From the NCBI GenBank assembly GCA_045531585.1, contig JAZSEH010000063.1, positions 1 through 40,141 of the forward strand: a stretch of DNA of 40,141 bases, written 5' to 3'. The first letter of the stretch is position 1, and the number at the start of each line of letters is the position of its first letter. Position numbers and translations under genes: made by a program. This document shows, in pieces, positions 7,883 to 15,886 of the stretch. The stretch is from SIG587 sp045531585. Its GTDB lineage: Bacteria > Bacillota > Clostridia > Oscillospirales > Acutalibacteraceae. Under the pieces are notes generated by a model. It had not been told where the DNA came from. It searched no databases and saw only the letters and a list, made by a program, of their open reading frames with translations.

Positions 7883-10270
7883 ATGTTAGAACAGGATTTT
7901 TTAAATTTAAGAAAACAGGTTATAAAAAAAGATTTTAGTACAATGAACGATATGCAGTTTGCAGCAGTTACAATGGCAAAGGGTCCGTTGCTTGTTTTAG
8001 CAGGTGCAGGAAGTGGGAAAACTACCGTTCTTGTAAATAGAATTTCCTGTCTTGTGAAATATGGAAATGCATATAACAGTGATGAAATTTATGGCTTTAA
8101 CGATGCTGACGTTATTTCTGCCAATGCTTTTTTAAATAATACTGCTTGCGCTCCTGAAGGTATTGCCTTCAGCGTTGAGCCTGCGCGTCCTTGGGAAATA
8201 CTTGCTATCACCTTTACAAACAAAGCAGCAGGCGAGCTTAAGGAACGTATAGGGTTAAAGCTTGGTGAGGATGCTAAGGATATATGGGCAGGCACATTTC
8301 ACAGCATCTGCGGTAAAATACTTCGCCGCTTTGCCGACAGAATTGATTATACCTCTCACTTTACCATATATGATACTGATGATCAGAAAAAGCTTATGAA
8401 AGAGGTTATGAACGATTGCAGGGTGGATGAAAAATTTCTTCCTGTTAAATTTATATTGTCCCAAATTTCCTCTGCTAAGGATAAGCTTATTACACCAACT
8501 GAATATTTAAACTCCGTTGCAGGCAGTGACGTTCGCCTTAAAAAGGTAGCTGAGCTTTACAAAGTTTATACCAACCGTATGATTGATAATAATGCAATGG
8601 ATTTTGATGATATGATAGTTAATACGGTACGGCTTTTAAGCGAAAATCCCGATATACTTGAATATTACGGCAATAAGTTCCGTTATATAATGGTGGATGA
8701 ATATCAGGATACAAACCATGCACAATATATGCTTGTAAAGCTTCTTGCATCCGTACATAACAATATCTGCGTTGTGGGTGATGATGATCAGAGTATATAT
8801 AAATTCCGCGGTGCAACTATAGAAAATATTCTTAATTTTGAAAACCATTATAAGAACGCTAAAGTAATTCGTCTTGAACAGAATTATCGCTCCACAACAA
8901 CAATTCTGGATGCGGCAAATGCAGTTATATCCCATAATGCAGGCCGAAAAGGGAAGACCCTGTGGACAAATAACGGCAACGGAGAAAAAATCAAGGTATA
9001 TACTCTGGAAAGCGAGCAGGAGGAAGCAAGAACCGTTGCGGATAATATACTTGAAAGCGTTAGAAATGGTTGCAAATTCAGCGATAACGTTATTCTTTAC
9101 CGTATGAACGCACAATCCCGATCCTTTGAAAACGTGTTTGTAAGAAGCGGTATTCCGTACCGTGTTATAGGTGGGCTTAAATTCTATGATAGAAAAGAAA
9201 TCAAAGACATACTTGCCTATCTTAACGTCATAAATAATACCTATGATGATATGCGGTTAAAACGTATTATAAACGAGCCTAAACGGGGTATAGGACAAAC
9301 TACAGTAGCAAAGGCGTCAGAATTATCCGCACAGACCGGTAATTCGTTATACGATATTTTTAAGCACGCTGACGAGTATGCTGATCTTTCGAGAAGTGCA
9401 AACAAATTAAAGGCGTTTATAGAGGTTATGGATTCTCTTGTCGAGGTGTCCTTACAAGAGTCGCTAACTCAGCTTTTTGAGGCTGTGCTTGAAAAAACGG
9501 GTTATCGCCATGCACTTGAACTTGCCGGTGCTGAGGAGCAGGAGAGAATTGATAACCTTCGAGAATTTGCTTCAAGTATTGTTCAGTATGAAGCTGAAAG
9601 TGAAGAGCCTTCACTTTCAGGTTTCCTTGAGGACGTTGCCTTAATAACAGACCTTGATAACTTTGATGCGGATGCAGATACTGTTATTATGATGACGATT
9701 CACTCTGCAAAGGGACTTGAATTTGATAACGTGTATATTGTTGGTATGGAGGAAGGAATTTTCCCGGGAAATCAGTCAATATATTCGGGTGAAGCAGAAA
9801 TAGAGGAGGAACGAAGGCTTGCTTACGTTGCTCTTACACGCGCGAAAAAGCAGCTTACCATATCAACTGCATATACAAGAATGCTTTTTGGAACAACAAG
9901 CAGAAACCTTCCATCTCGCTTTTTAAATGAAATTCCTGACGGACTTTGTGAGAAAAAAGGTTTATCCTCGCGTTTTGGAGGGTATAGAGAAGAATCTATT
10001 CCCTCATTTGCATCAAATGAGTCCTATTTTAGTAATAAAAGGTCTTTTAATAATTCCTTTAAATCTTCTTTTACGTCATCCGCGGCAAGTACAACCTCAA
10101 AAAATAGTGAAAAATTCTGCGTTGGACAGCAGGTTGAACATCCTACCTTTGGTATAGGACTTATAGTTAACGTTACTCCAATGGCACAGGATACCTTGCT
10201 TGAGATTGCATTTGATACTGTTGGTACCAAAAAGCTAATGGCAAACTTTGCAAAACTTAAGATTGTTTGA
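7883..10270 (+). CDS. pcrA: ATP-dependent DNA helicase PcrA/UvrD
   Basis: Superfamily 1A 3'-5' helicase for nucleotide excision and mismatch repair, plasmid replication and removal of RecA or stalled RNA polymerase. Motifs in order: Walker A GAGSGKT (residues 41-47), ITFTNKAA (about 109-116), DEYQDTN, GDDDQSIYKFRGA, the QNYRST box and VALTRAKK near the end of the motor. A Ser-rich linker leads to a C-terminal Tudor-like domain (GQQVEHPTFGIGLI), typical of PcrA. ATG 7883 follows AAGGGGA by 5-6 bases. The 795-residue product is longer than Bacillus PcrA because roughly 33 extra residues sit between Walker A and motif Ia, and this Tudor tail linker is long. Confidence 0.97.
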   Translation: MLEQDFLNLRKQVIKKDFSTMNDMQFAAVTMAKGPLLVLAGAGSGKTTVLVNRISCLVKYGNAYNSDEIYGFNDADVISANAFLNNTACAPEGIAFSVEPARPWEILAITFTNKAAGELKERIGLKLGEDAKDIWAGTFHSICGKILRRFADRIDYTSHFTIYDTDDQKKLMKEVMNDCRVDEKFLPVKFILSQISSAKDKLITPTEYLNSVAGSDVRLKKVAELYKVYTNRMIDNNAMDFDDMIVNTVRLLSENPDILEYYGNKFRYIMVDEYQDTNHAQYMLVKLLASVHNNICVVGDDDQSIYKFRGATIENILNFENHYKNAKVIRLEQNYRSTTTILDAANAVISHNAGRKGKTLWTNNGNGEKIKVYTLESEQEEARTVADNILESVRNGCKFSDNVILYRMNAQSRSFENVFVRSGIPYRVIGGLKFYDRKEIKDILAYLNVINNTYDDMRLKRIINEPKRGIGQTTVAKASELSAQTGNSLYDIFKHADEYADLSRSANKLKAFIEVMDSLVEVSLQESLTQLFEAVLEKTGYRHALELAGAEEQERIDNLREFASSIVQYEAESEEPSLSGFLEDVALITDLDNFDADADTVIMMTIHSAKGLEFDNVYIVGMEEGIFPGNQSIYSGEAEIEEERRLAYVALTRAKKQLTISTAYTRMLFGTTSRNLPSRFLNEIPDGLCEKKGLSSRFGGYREESIPSFASNESYFSNKRSFNNSFKSSFTSSAASTTSKNSEKFCVGQQVEHPTFGIGLIVNVTPMAQDTLLEIAFDTVGTKKLMANFAKLKIV

Positions 10271-10309
10271 TTAACTTAAATATGATACAATATTTAAAGA
10301 GGTGATAAT

Positions 10310-11110
10310 ATGGTTATACAAAGCTCGGTTGTAAAAAATACCGCAAGAGCTGTTTGGAAGGATAATAAGTTGCTTTCTTTTGCAATGGGTTTGGCATTGC
10401 TTTTTTCAGGACTGACTGTATATACGCTGTGTCAACTTGTAGCTATGTTTTTACCTGTATATTTTACTGCGATTCTTTTTTGTATTTTACTTGTTTTCTG
10501 GTTATTACCTCTTTTCTTAGGCTTTTTAAGAACTATATGGCTGCAAATGCTTCAGGGCTCCTCACAGTTTAGTGATATTTTTTACTATTTCTGTAATCAT
10601 CATTTGTACCTTAGAGCAGTATCCTTTATTTTCTTTTTGCTTGTTAGAATAATAGGAATAGTTGTTGTTTGTAATATTCCAGCAATAACTGTTAATATTA
10701 TTTCAAGTGAGTGGATTCACACAACCTTTGAATGGACAATGCCGCTTTGGGTATCAAACCTCAGTGTTATTTCTTCTATACTGTATTTTATAGGCGGGGT
10801 TATATCGGCATTTTTTATAGTTCGTTTTTACGTTTCTGCTTTTTTATTTATTGCGGATGATGAAATGGAGGCTCTTGAGGCTATTCATCTTTCAACGGTT
10901 ATATCTAAAGGAACTCTTTGGGAACTGTTTATTCTTGTATTAAGCTTTGCAGGTTGGTTTGTTATTGGAATATTTGTATTTCCTTTATTTTATATAATTC
11001 CATTTTTTTCCACATCTTTTCTTGTGTTTTGCAGATTTGTAATAGCTCAATACAATAAAAGAATAGAAATGATGAAGGAATTTTCTTCCTCTGCTCATAT
11101 TGAGTTTTAA
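10310..11110 (+). CDS. Uncharacterised multi-pass membrane protein
   Basis: A 266-residue protein with about five or six transmembrane helices. Two long hydrophobic blocks lie around residues 22-75, a pair around 95-130, then two more around 145-180 and 205-240. A short acidic stretch (DDEMEALEAI, about residues 183-192) lies between helices and may be a cytoplasmic loop. No catalytic motif is evident. The start ATG 10310 follows GAGGTGAT. The gene lies 39 bases after pcrA and 20 before the DUF5412-like gene, and may form a two-gene unit with it. Some clostridial families of similar topology are annotated only as membrane domains; I do not assign one. Confidence 0.75.
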   Translation: MVIQSSVVKNTARAVWKDNKLLSFAMGLALLFSGLTVYTLCQLVAMFLPVYFTAILFCILLVFWLLPLFLGFLRTIWLQMLQGSSQFSDIFYYFCNHHLYLRAVSFIFFLLVRIIGIVVVCNIPAITVNIISSEWIHTTFEWTMPLWVSNLSVISSILYFIGGVISAFFIVRFYVSAFLFIADDEMEALEAIHLSTVISKGTLWELFILVLSFAGWFVIGIFVFPLFYIIPFFSTSFLVFCRFVIAQYNKRIEMMKEFSSSAHIEF

Positions 11111-11130
11111 TAATTTATAAGGTGTATGTT

Positions 11131-11562
11131 ATGAAAAAGATTTTATCTGTTTTAGTTATTGCTTCATTTCTTGTTAGCTTAATAAATATGTGTTTGTTTA
11201 TTGGGGATTCTTTTTTCTATAATTTAAAGGATCTTCCAACAGGTGAGTTCCTTTATTCATCTATGTCGCCATCAGGTGACAAAACGCTAAAACTTTATAA
11301 GGTAGATTCTACCCTTGGAAAGGCTGTGCGTGGTGAAATTTTAACTATAGATGGAGAAGGTAACACCGTGCAAGAAAACGTTTATTGGAACGTTGGGGCC
11401 GATACTGCGGTATCAGGCTGGTTGGATGATGACAACGTTAGCATTGACGGCCACGTGATAAATACAAAAACCAAGGAATTTTTTGATTGTCGTAACGAGC
11501 TTGATATTCACAATGAAGCATTGGAAGAAAAGCAAAGGAATAATAATTATACGTTTAATTGA
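11131..11562 (+). CDS. Membrane-anchored DUF5412-like protein
   Basis: An N-terminal hydrophobic segment (ILSVLVIASFLVSLINMCLFI) anchors a soluble domain of about 110 residues. The soluble part has features I associate with DUF5412: SPSGDKTLKLYKV, NVYWNVG, WLDDDNVSIDGHVIN. No function is known. The start ATG 11131 follows AAGGTG by 6 bases; an upstream GTG at 11122 overlaps that ribosome site and is unlikely. Its position right after a multi-pass membrane protein suggests the two work together at the envelope, but nothing in the sequence shows this. The DUF assignment is from memory of the motif and is moderately secure. Confidence 0.7.
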   Translation: MKKILSVLVIASFLVSLINMCLFIGDSFFYNLKDLPTGEFLYSSMSPSGDKTLKLYKVDSTLGKAVRGEILTIDGEGNTVQENVYWNVGADTAVSGWLDDDNVSIDGHVINTKTKEFFDCRNELDIHNEALEEKQRNNNYTFN

Positions 11563-11601
11563 AAAAATCTTGCTTAAAATCTGTACGCAAACTTAAATTA
11601 A

Positions 11602-11655
11602 AAACTGCCGATTCCAATTATGCATTGAACCGGCAGTTTAAATTATTTGTTTTTT
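11602..11655. terminator. Terminator between convergent genes
   Basis: A 9-bp stem AAACTGCCG/CGGCAGTTT with inner pairing TTC(C)AAT/ATTGAA; a T-rich run follows on the plus strand at 11646-11655. It lies between the ends of the DUF5412-like gene and the XRE gene and can serve the plus-strand unit, possibly both. Confidence 0.75.
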
Positions 11656-11687
11656 TGTGTCTATTATCTGATAACTAATTTAGGGCT

Positions 11688-12149
11688 TTATTTATCTCCA
11701 TGGCTTTTCTTTGATTCTATTTCTTTAATTTTTTCGTATTCTTTATTGATTAGTGCGCTTATGCTTTCGTGGAACTCATGAGAAAATGTATGCTCCGTTA
11801 TGTATCTTAGCTTTGTTAGATCATCCTGCTCACGGTTTGTAGTTGTAAAAGGCTTAGCGTTTTTATAAAAATTATCTTTGATAATTTGAGTGGAAGAATC
11901 TTTGAGAACGGGGTCCTGGTAGCGCACAGGCTCCTCATAATACTCTGTTTCATCACTGAAAAATTCATTCATAGGAACATTGAAAACGTCAGAAATCTTC
12001 TTTAAATTATCTATGGGGACGGAAAGTTTATCATTTTCATATTTTGAAATAGTAGATTTGCAAAGACCAATAAGTTCAGCAAATTCATACTGATTCATTC
12101 CGCGTTTTTTGCGAATTTTTTTGATTTTTTTGCCGATGCTTTGACTCAT
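11688..12149 (-). CDS. XRE-family transcriptional regulator
   Basis: The N-terminal 65 residues are a Cro/C1-type helix-turn-helix: IGKKIKKIRKKRGMNQYEFAELIG, then the recognition helix region CKSTISKYENDKLSVP and the closing FNVPMNEFF. The C-terminal 85 residues are charged and contain no recognised domain, so the ligand or partner is unknown. GGGAGAG lies about 8 bases before ATG 12149. The gene is divergent from tRNA-Thr, and their upstream regions share about 60 bases. With no phage genes nearby it is more likely a housekeeping or cell-stress regulator than a prophage repressor, though that is inference. Confidence 0.85.
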   Translation of the reverse strand: MSQSIGKKIKKIRKKRGMNQYEFAELIGLCKSTISKYENDKLSVPIDNLKKISDVFNVPMNEFFSDETEYYEEPVRYQDPVLKDSSTQIIKDNFYKNAKPFTTTNREQDDLTKLRYITEHTFSHEFHESISALINKEYEKIKEIESKKSHGDK

Positions 12150-12173
12150 TTTTTTATCTCTCCCAAATTTAAC

Positions 12174-12202
12174 TTGACTTAAAATTAAAAAATTGATATA
12201 AT
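12174..12202 (+). promoter_or_regulatory. Strong sigma-A promoter for tRNA-Thr
   Basis: TTGACT (12174-12179), a 17-base spacer and TATAAT (12197-12202), ending 9 bases before the first base of the tRNA. One of the best consensus promoters in the window. Confidence 0.9.
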
Positions 12203-12211
12203 CATATGCGT

Positions 12212-12287
12212 GCTGGAGTGGCTCAGTTGGTAGAGCAGCTGATTCGTAATCAGCAGGTCGTGGGTTCGAGTCCCATCTTCAGCTCCA
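12212..12287 (+). tRNA. tRNA-Thr (anticodon CGT)
   Basis: A full cloverleaf can be folded. The acceptor stem pairs GCTGGAG with CTTCAGC, followed by discriminator T and an encoded CCA. The D arm contains GCTCAGTTGGTAGAGC. The anticodon stem GCTGA/TCAGC encloses loop TTCGTAA, anticodon CGT, reading ACG threonine codons. The T arm is GTGGG-TTCGAGT-CCCAT. It has its own promoter and terminator, so it is a single-gene unit. Confidence 0.97.
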
Positions 12288-12290
12288 TAT

Positions 12291-12319
12291 AAAACCGTGC
12301 TTTATAAGCACGGTTTTTA
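12291..12319. terminator. Bidirectional terminator between tRNA-Thr and the DUF4364 gene
   Basis: A 12-bp perfect stem AAAACCGTGCTT/AAGCACGGTTTT with a three-base loop. The flanking A and T runs allow it to stop the tRNA transcript and the convergent DUF4364 transcript, whose stop codon overlaps its edge. Confidence 0.92.
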
Positions 12320-12865
12320 TTTTGTCAACAAATCAATAATTCCTGTATATATTTTTGCAGGATCATCTAAAAATTTATCCTTAATAAGATTTGCTTGCGT
12401 TTCATCAGCGACAAGCAGTTTAACGCTCATAAAAGGCTTTTCACCGTCAAGAGCTGTACAGGTTATGTAGGCGCTAGAGTTTTCATATGAAATTTTAATA
12501 TCTGTTTCCTTGGCATTCCTCATACGGGAAAGCATTTTAAGTGCGGCGGAATACGCCTTTTCTCGAACGGTATACGGAATTATGCTCTTAAGTGTTTTTG
12601 CAATATCCGTACCGGAAGGTGTAATAACGTAGGTGTCTTCCTTTTGATCAATAAGTCTTAAATGCCCTGCATTTTCAAGATATGCAATAGAATCATTCAC
12701 CTCAAAGCAATTAGCAAGACCTTCATAAAATAAAAGGTCAGCAAGCTTTTTGCCGGGAACGGGATCAGGCATTGCATCAATGATATAGCAAAGAAGAGCA
12801 CGAATTTCGGTTGTGCTTATAAGACCTCCCGGTGCTACGCCGGAAGTAATAGCATCCTTTTCCAA
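12317..12865 (-). CDS. DUF4364 family protein (winged-helix-like)
   Basis: Conserved clostridial protein with a predicted winged-helix N-terminal half (ISTTEIRALLCYIIDAM, GKKLADLLFYEGLAN, AGHLRLIDQKEDTYVITPSGTD), so probably a DNA-binding or transcription-related protein; its role is unknown. The C-terminal half is a mixed alpha/beta domain. I place the start at TTG 12865, because AGGAG lies exactly 8 bases upstream and the product then begins MEKDAITSGVAPGG, as family members do. Upstream ATG codons in the same frame would overlap the BofC-like gene and have no ribosome site. It lies just downstream of the BofC-like gene on the same strand, likely in one transcript. Confidence 0.85.
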   Translation of the reverse strand: MEKDAITSGVAPGGLISTTEIRALLCYIIDAMPDPVPGKKLADLLFYEGLANCFEVNDSIAYLENAGHLRLIDQKEDTYVITPSGTDIAKTLKSIIPYTVREKAYSAALKMLSRMRNAKETDIKISYENSSAYITCTALDGEKPFMSVKLLVADETQANLIKDKFLDDPAKIYTGIIDLLTK

Positions 12866-12929
12866 AATAACAACTCCTATATGTTTTTTTCTATTATAAA
12901 CCTTATTTAATAAATTTTCAACCGATTTA

Positions 12930-13214
12930 TTATTCAAAATCCTGTAAAATTTCATCAAGAGTATTTATATCGGAAATTATAAGACCTTTTTCGAAAACCT
13001 CTCTATCGTATTTTGGTAATGAATTAAGTACTATTTCATCATATATGGCGAGAATGCTTTCATTTTCAAATAATGCAACGTTGTTTTCATAGGCCATAAG
13101 CTTATAAACAATAGAGTTTCCCTTTGCTTTTTCATTTGTTACAAAGGAAAGAATTATAACAAAAATTAAAAATAATATTACCGATATAAGTATAATAATT
13201 CGTTTTTTGAACAC
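12930..13214 (-). CDS. Membrane-anchored small protein resembling the BofC C-terminal domain
   Basis: A 94-residue protein with a basic N-terminus, one transmembrane helix (IIILISVILFLIFVIILSF) and an outer domain of about 65 residues. The outer part has a pattern I associate with the BofC C-terminal domain: YKLMAYENNVALFEN, then LNSLPKYDREVFEKGLIISD and a closing DEILQDFE. In Bacillus BofC is a forespore protein that restrains SpoIVB signalling to the SpoIVFB protease. This protein lacks the BofC N-terminal domain, so the same role cannot be assumed. The start is GTG 13214, with AAGGTG about 8 bases upstream. The next gene on this strand, after 64 bases, is the DUF4364 gene. Confidence 0.65.
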   Translation of the reverse strand: MFKKRIIILISVILFLIFVIILSFVTNEKAKGNSIVYKLMAYENNVALFENESILAIYDEIVLNSLPKYDREVFEKGLIISDINTLDEILQDFE

Positions 13215-13305
13215 AGTAATCACACCTTTTAACAATAAAATTGCCGTAATTGTAACCTTTTATTCCTAAAGTTTAAAAAATTGTAACTATTTTTTAGAGA
13301 TTTTA

Positions 13306-13314
13306 TGGTATAAT
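13306..13314 (+). promoter_or_regulatory. Extended -10 promoter for the class A PBP gene
   Basis: TGGTATAAT is an extended -10 element 58 bases before the PBP start; TTGTAA at 13281-13286 is too far upstream (22-base spacer) to be a good -35. Confidence 0.55.
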
Positions 13315-13372
13315 GTATCTTGTCTATTTGGGCAAATATTTTTGTTTATTTTACAGCGAGGTGAAATGCATC

Positions 13373-15772
13373 ATGGAAAACAATGAAAATCGTGATTTTC
13401 AGAATGATGAATTGTACGTCGGTGAAACCGTAGATAATGAGGTTGGTAGCGGGGAGGAAACTGAGAAGGAAACAGTTTTTGATCTTAGCAGTTTTTCTTC
13501 AAAATCCATACAAACCGAAACTCAGGACCCAAAAGGAAAAAAGAAAAAGAACAAAAAGCGCACCACAAAGGAAACTGTGCTTAAGCTTCTCTTGTCGGTA
13601 TTCCTTATAGGAACTATAACCGTGTGTTTGGTTGTAGGCGGTTTTATGATCTATATTTTCGGTTTTGTTGATTATTCAATGGTAGGTGACCTTGAGGACC
13701 TTACGTTGAATTTTACAACCACCATTTACTGTAAGGATAATAAAACGGGCGAATTCGTCGAGTATCAGCGAATACACGGTGGCGATAACCGTATTTGGAT
13801 ATCCGATGCAGAGGGTGAAATACCTCAGGATCTCAAAGACGCTCTTGTTGCCATTGAGGATAAGGATTTTAGAGACCATGATGGCGTTGACTGGGGAAGA
13901 ACAGTTGGAGCATTTGCTAATGAATTTTTGAATTTCTCTTCAAAATTTGGTGGTTCAACAATTACGCAGCAGTTAGTTAAAAACCTTACTGATGACCGTT
14001 CTCAGAAGGCTAGTCGAAAGATACGTGAAATTCTTCGTGCCCATTACCTTGAGAGTAAAAACAGTAAGGACGATATTCTTGAATGCTATATAAATACCGT
14101 TGCTATGGCTAACGGTATGTACGGCGCAGAGGTTGCTTCAAACTACTATTTTGATAAATCTGCAAAGGATTTAACCTTGGCGGAGTGTGCCTGCCTTGCG
14201 GCTATTGTTAATCTGCCGGAGTATTATCGTCCGGATCAAAACCCAATTAATAATAAGGAGCGCCGTCAACTTGTGCTCAGCGAAATGTATTCTCAGGGCT
14301 ATATAACCAAGGAAGAATACGAATCAGCAAAGCAAGAGGATATTAAAATTGTTGCCAATACTGAAAGCCTTAAAGAAGCAGAAGTGTACTCTTATTTTGT
14401 TGATGCAGTAATTGACCAGGTAGTCGATGGATTAGTTGAAAAATATGGGTACGATGTTGCATATGCTGAAACACTTTTCTTTAATGGTGGATATAAAATA
14501 TATTCAACTTTAAATCTTGAGGCTCAGGAAATTGTTGAAACCGTAATGAAATATGATAAATATAAGCTTAAAAACGGTAAACAAACCCTCCAGGGCGCTA
14601 TTACGGTAATGGATTATCAAGGTCACGTTATAGCTATTGGCGGAGGATTTGGAACAAAAACCGAAAACCGTGGTTTCAACTATGCAACACAGGCTATTCG
14701 TCAGCCCGGCTCTACCATGAAACCAATTGCTGCTTATGCGCCTGCGATAGAGAATAATCTTATAACCTATTCCTCCTTTGTTAAGGATGTTAAAAAGACT
14801 TATGGTGATGGCTGGTATCCCAACAACTATGATCGTAGATATTGGGGAACGATAACCGCAAGATATGCTTTGGAACAATCAAGAAATACCGTTCCCACTT
14901 ACCTTGTTGAATCTATGGGACTTCAAACCTCTTATGATTTCCTTACAAAGGAACTGGGAATAACCACTCTTACAGCAGAGGATATGAACTATTCCTCCCT
15001 TGGTATGGGTGGAACCTATAACGGCATTTCCACAATGGAATCCGCTGCGGCTTATGCCGTATTTGGCAATGGCGGCAACTATTATAAGCCTACCACATAC
15101 TATGAAGTTCGCAACCAGGATGACGAATTAATTCTTTCGTCACAAAGTGCACCTGACCCTGCAATTTCCGAGGATACTGCCACTGTTATGAATCATATGC
15201 TTCAAAACGTAGTTTACAATGGTGGTACGGGTTCGGCTGCAAGAAGTTTTATACCCCATATGAAGATATATGCAAAAACAGGTACTGCCGATCAGGTGAA
15301 CGACGTTTGGTTCGCCGGCGGATCACCTTATTACGTTGCAACTGCATGGTGCGGATTTGATCAGCTTGCTCAGGTACCTGTTTCTTCTATAGCAAGAACA
15401 CTTTGGGGAGACGTTATGTCAAAGATTCATAAGAATCTTCCTGCTAAATCCTTTACAGACAGTGAATATGCAACCCGCCGTTATTATTGTACGGCTACAG
15501 GCCTTGTTGCCACAAGTAATTGTCCCTCAAAGGCTGTAGGTTGGTATAAAACCAGCTATATGCCTACCTGTACTACCCATAAAGGAAAATTACTTGACGA
15601 GGTAAAATATACTCAGTCTACAAGCTCTTCTAAGCCCACGTCCTCTGCAACATCATCTGCTGCTTCGTCATCTTCTGCAAGCTCGGCTACGTCCTCGCCA
15701 CAGTCATCTCAAGTAACCTCATCCTCCACGTCTGAGAATACTTCAACACAGACAAGCAGCGAAAACGAATAA
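13373..15772 (+). CDS. pbpA: Class A penicillin-binding protein 1A (glycosyltransferase/transpeptidase)
   Basis: Bifunctional cell-wall synthase that polymerises lipid II and cross-links the strands. A Lys-rich cytoplasmic tail is followed by a transmembrane helix (LLSVFLIGTITVCLVVGGFMI). The GT51 domain shows E162-D-x2-F-x2-H-x-G, GGSTITQQL and RKIREILRA. The transpeptidase domain shows S447-T-M-K (PGSTMKP), S503-R-N and K635-T-G-T. The C-terminus is a long Ser/Thr-rich tail (about 60 residues), outside the cell and probably disordered. ATG 13373 has GAGGTG about 9 bases upstream. At 799 residues it is typical. It is transcribed alone from an extended -10 promoter and ends in a terminator; the PASTA kinase at the window start is a plausible regulator, by analogy only. 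The symbol is a generic one. Confidence 0.95.
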   Translation: MENNENRDFQNDELYVGETVDNEVGSGEETEKETVFDLSSFSSKSIQTETQDPKGKKKKNKKRTTKETVLKLLLSVFLIGTITVCLVVGGFMIYIFGFVDYSMVGDLEDLTLNFTTTIYCKDNKTGEFVEYQRIHGGDNRIWISDAEGEIPQDLKDALVAIEDKDFRDHDGVDWGRTVGAFANEFLNFSSKFGGSTITQQLVKNLTDDRSQKASRKIREILRAHYLESKNSKDDILECYINTVAMANGMYGAEVASNYYFDKSAKDLTLAECACLAAIVNLPEYYRPDQNPINNKERRQLVLSEMYSQGYITKEEYESAKQEDIKIVANTESLKEAEVYSYFVDAVIDQVVDGLVEKYGYDVAYAETLFFNGGYKIYSTLNLEAQEIVETVMKYDKYKLKNGKQTLQGAITVMDYQGHVIAIGGGFGTKTENRGFNYATQAIRQPGSTMKPIAAYAPAIENNLITYSSFVKDVKKTYGDGWYPNNYDRRYWGTITARYALEQSRNTVPTYLVESMGLQTSYDFLTKELGITTLTAEDMNYSSLGMGGTYNGISTMESAAAYAVFGNGGNYYKPTTYYEVRNQDDELILSSQSAPDPAISEDTATVMNHMLQNVVYNGGTGSAARSFIPHMKIYAKTGTADQVNDVWFAGGSPYYVATAWCGFDQLAQVPVSSIARTLWGDVMSKIHKNLPAKSFTDSEYATRRYYCTATGLVATSNCPSKAVGWYKTSYMPTCTTHKGKLLDEVKYTQSTSSSKPTSSATSSAASSSSASSATSSPQSSQVTSSSTSENTSTQTSSENE

Positions 15773-15780
15773 AAATTTAA

Positions 15781-15810
15781 CACCCTCGCGCATAGGCGAG
15801 GGTGGTTTTA
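15781..15810 (+). terminator. Terminator after the PBP gene
   Basis: A 9-bp stem CACCCTCGC/GCGAGGGTG with a short loop and a weak T tract (GGTTTTAC), 8 bases after the stop codon. Confidence 0.8.
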
Positions 15811-15835
15811 CATTTGTATATTGTCGAATTTTGTC

Positions 15836-15864
15836 TTGAATAATTTGGTGAAATAAAGTATAAT
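15836..15864 (+). promoter_or_regulatory. Sigma-A promoter for the E2-like gene
   Basis: TTGAAT (15836-15841), a 17-base spacer and TATAAT (15859-15864), then GGAGGTG and the start at 15887. Confidence 0.8.
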
Positions 15865-15886
15865 ATTTAAAACGGAGGTGCATATT

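Noticed and set aside
8636..9115. Minus-strand open frame of 159 codons inside pcrA
   Set aside because: It lies fully inside a conserved helicase gene, has no ribosome site and its residues resemble antisense translation.
11688..12287. XRE gene beside a tRNA as the remains of an integrated element
   Set aside because: No integrase, repeated tRNA end or change in composition is present.
15590..15772. Ser/Thr-rich repeat at the PBP end as a genetic repeat
   Set aside because: It is low-complexity coding sequence typical of PBP tails, not a tandem DNA repeat.
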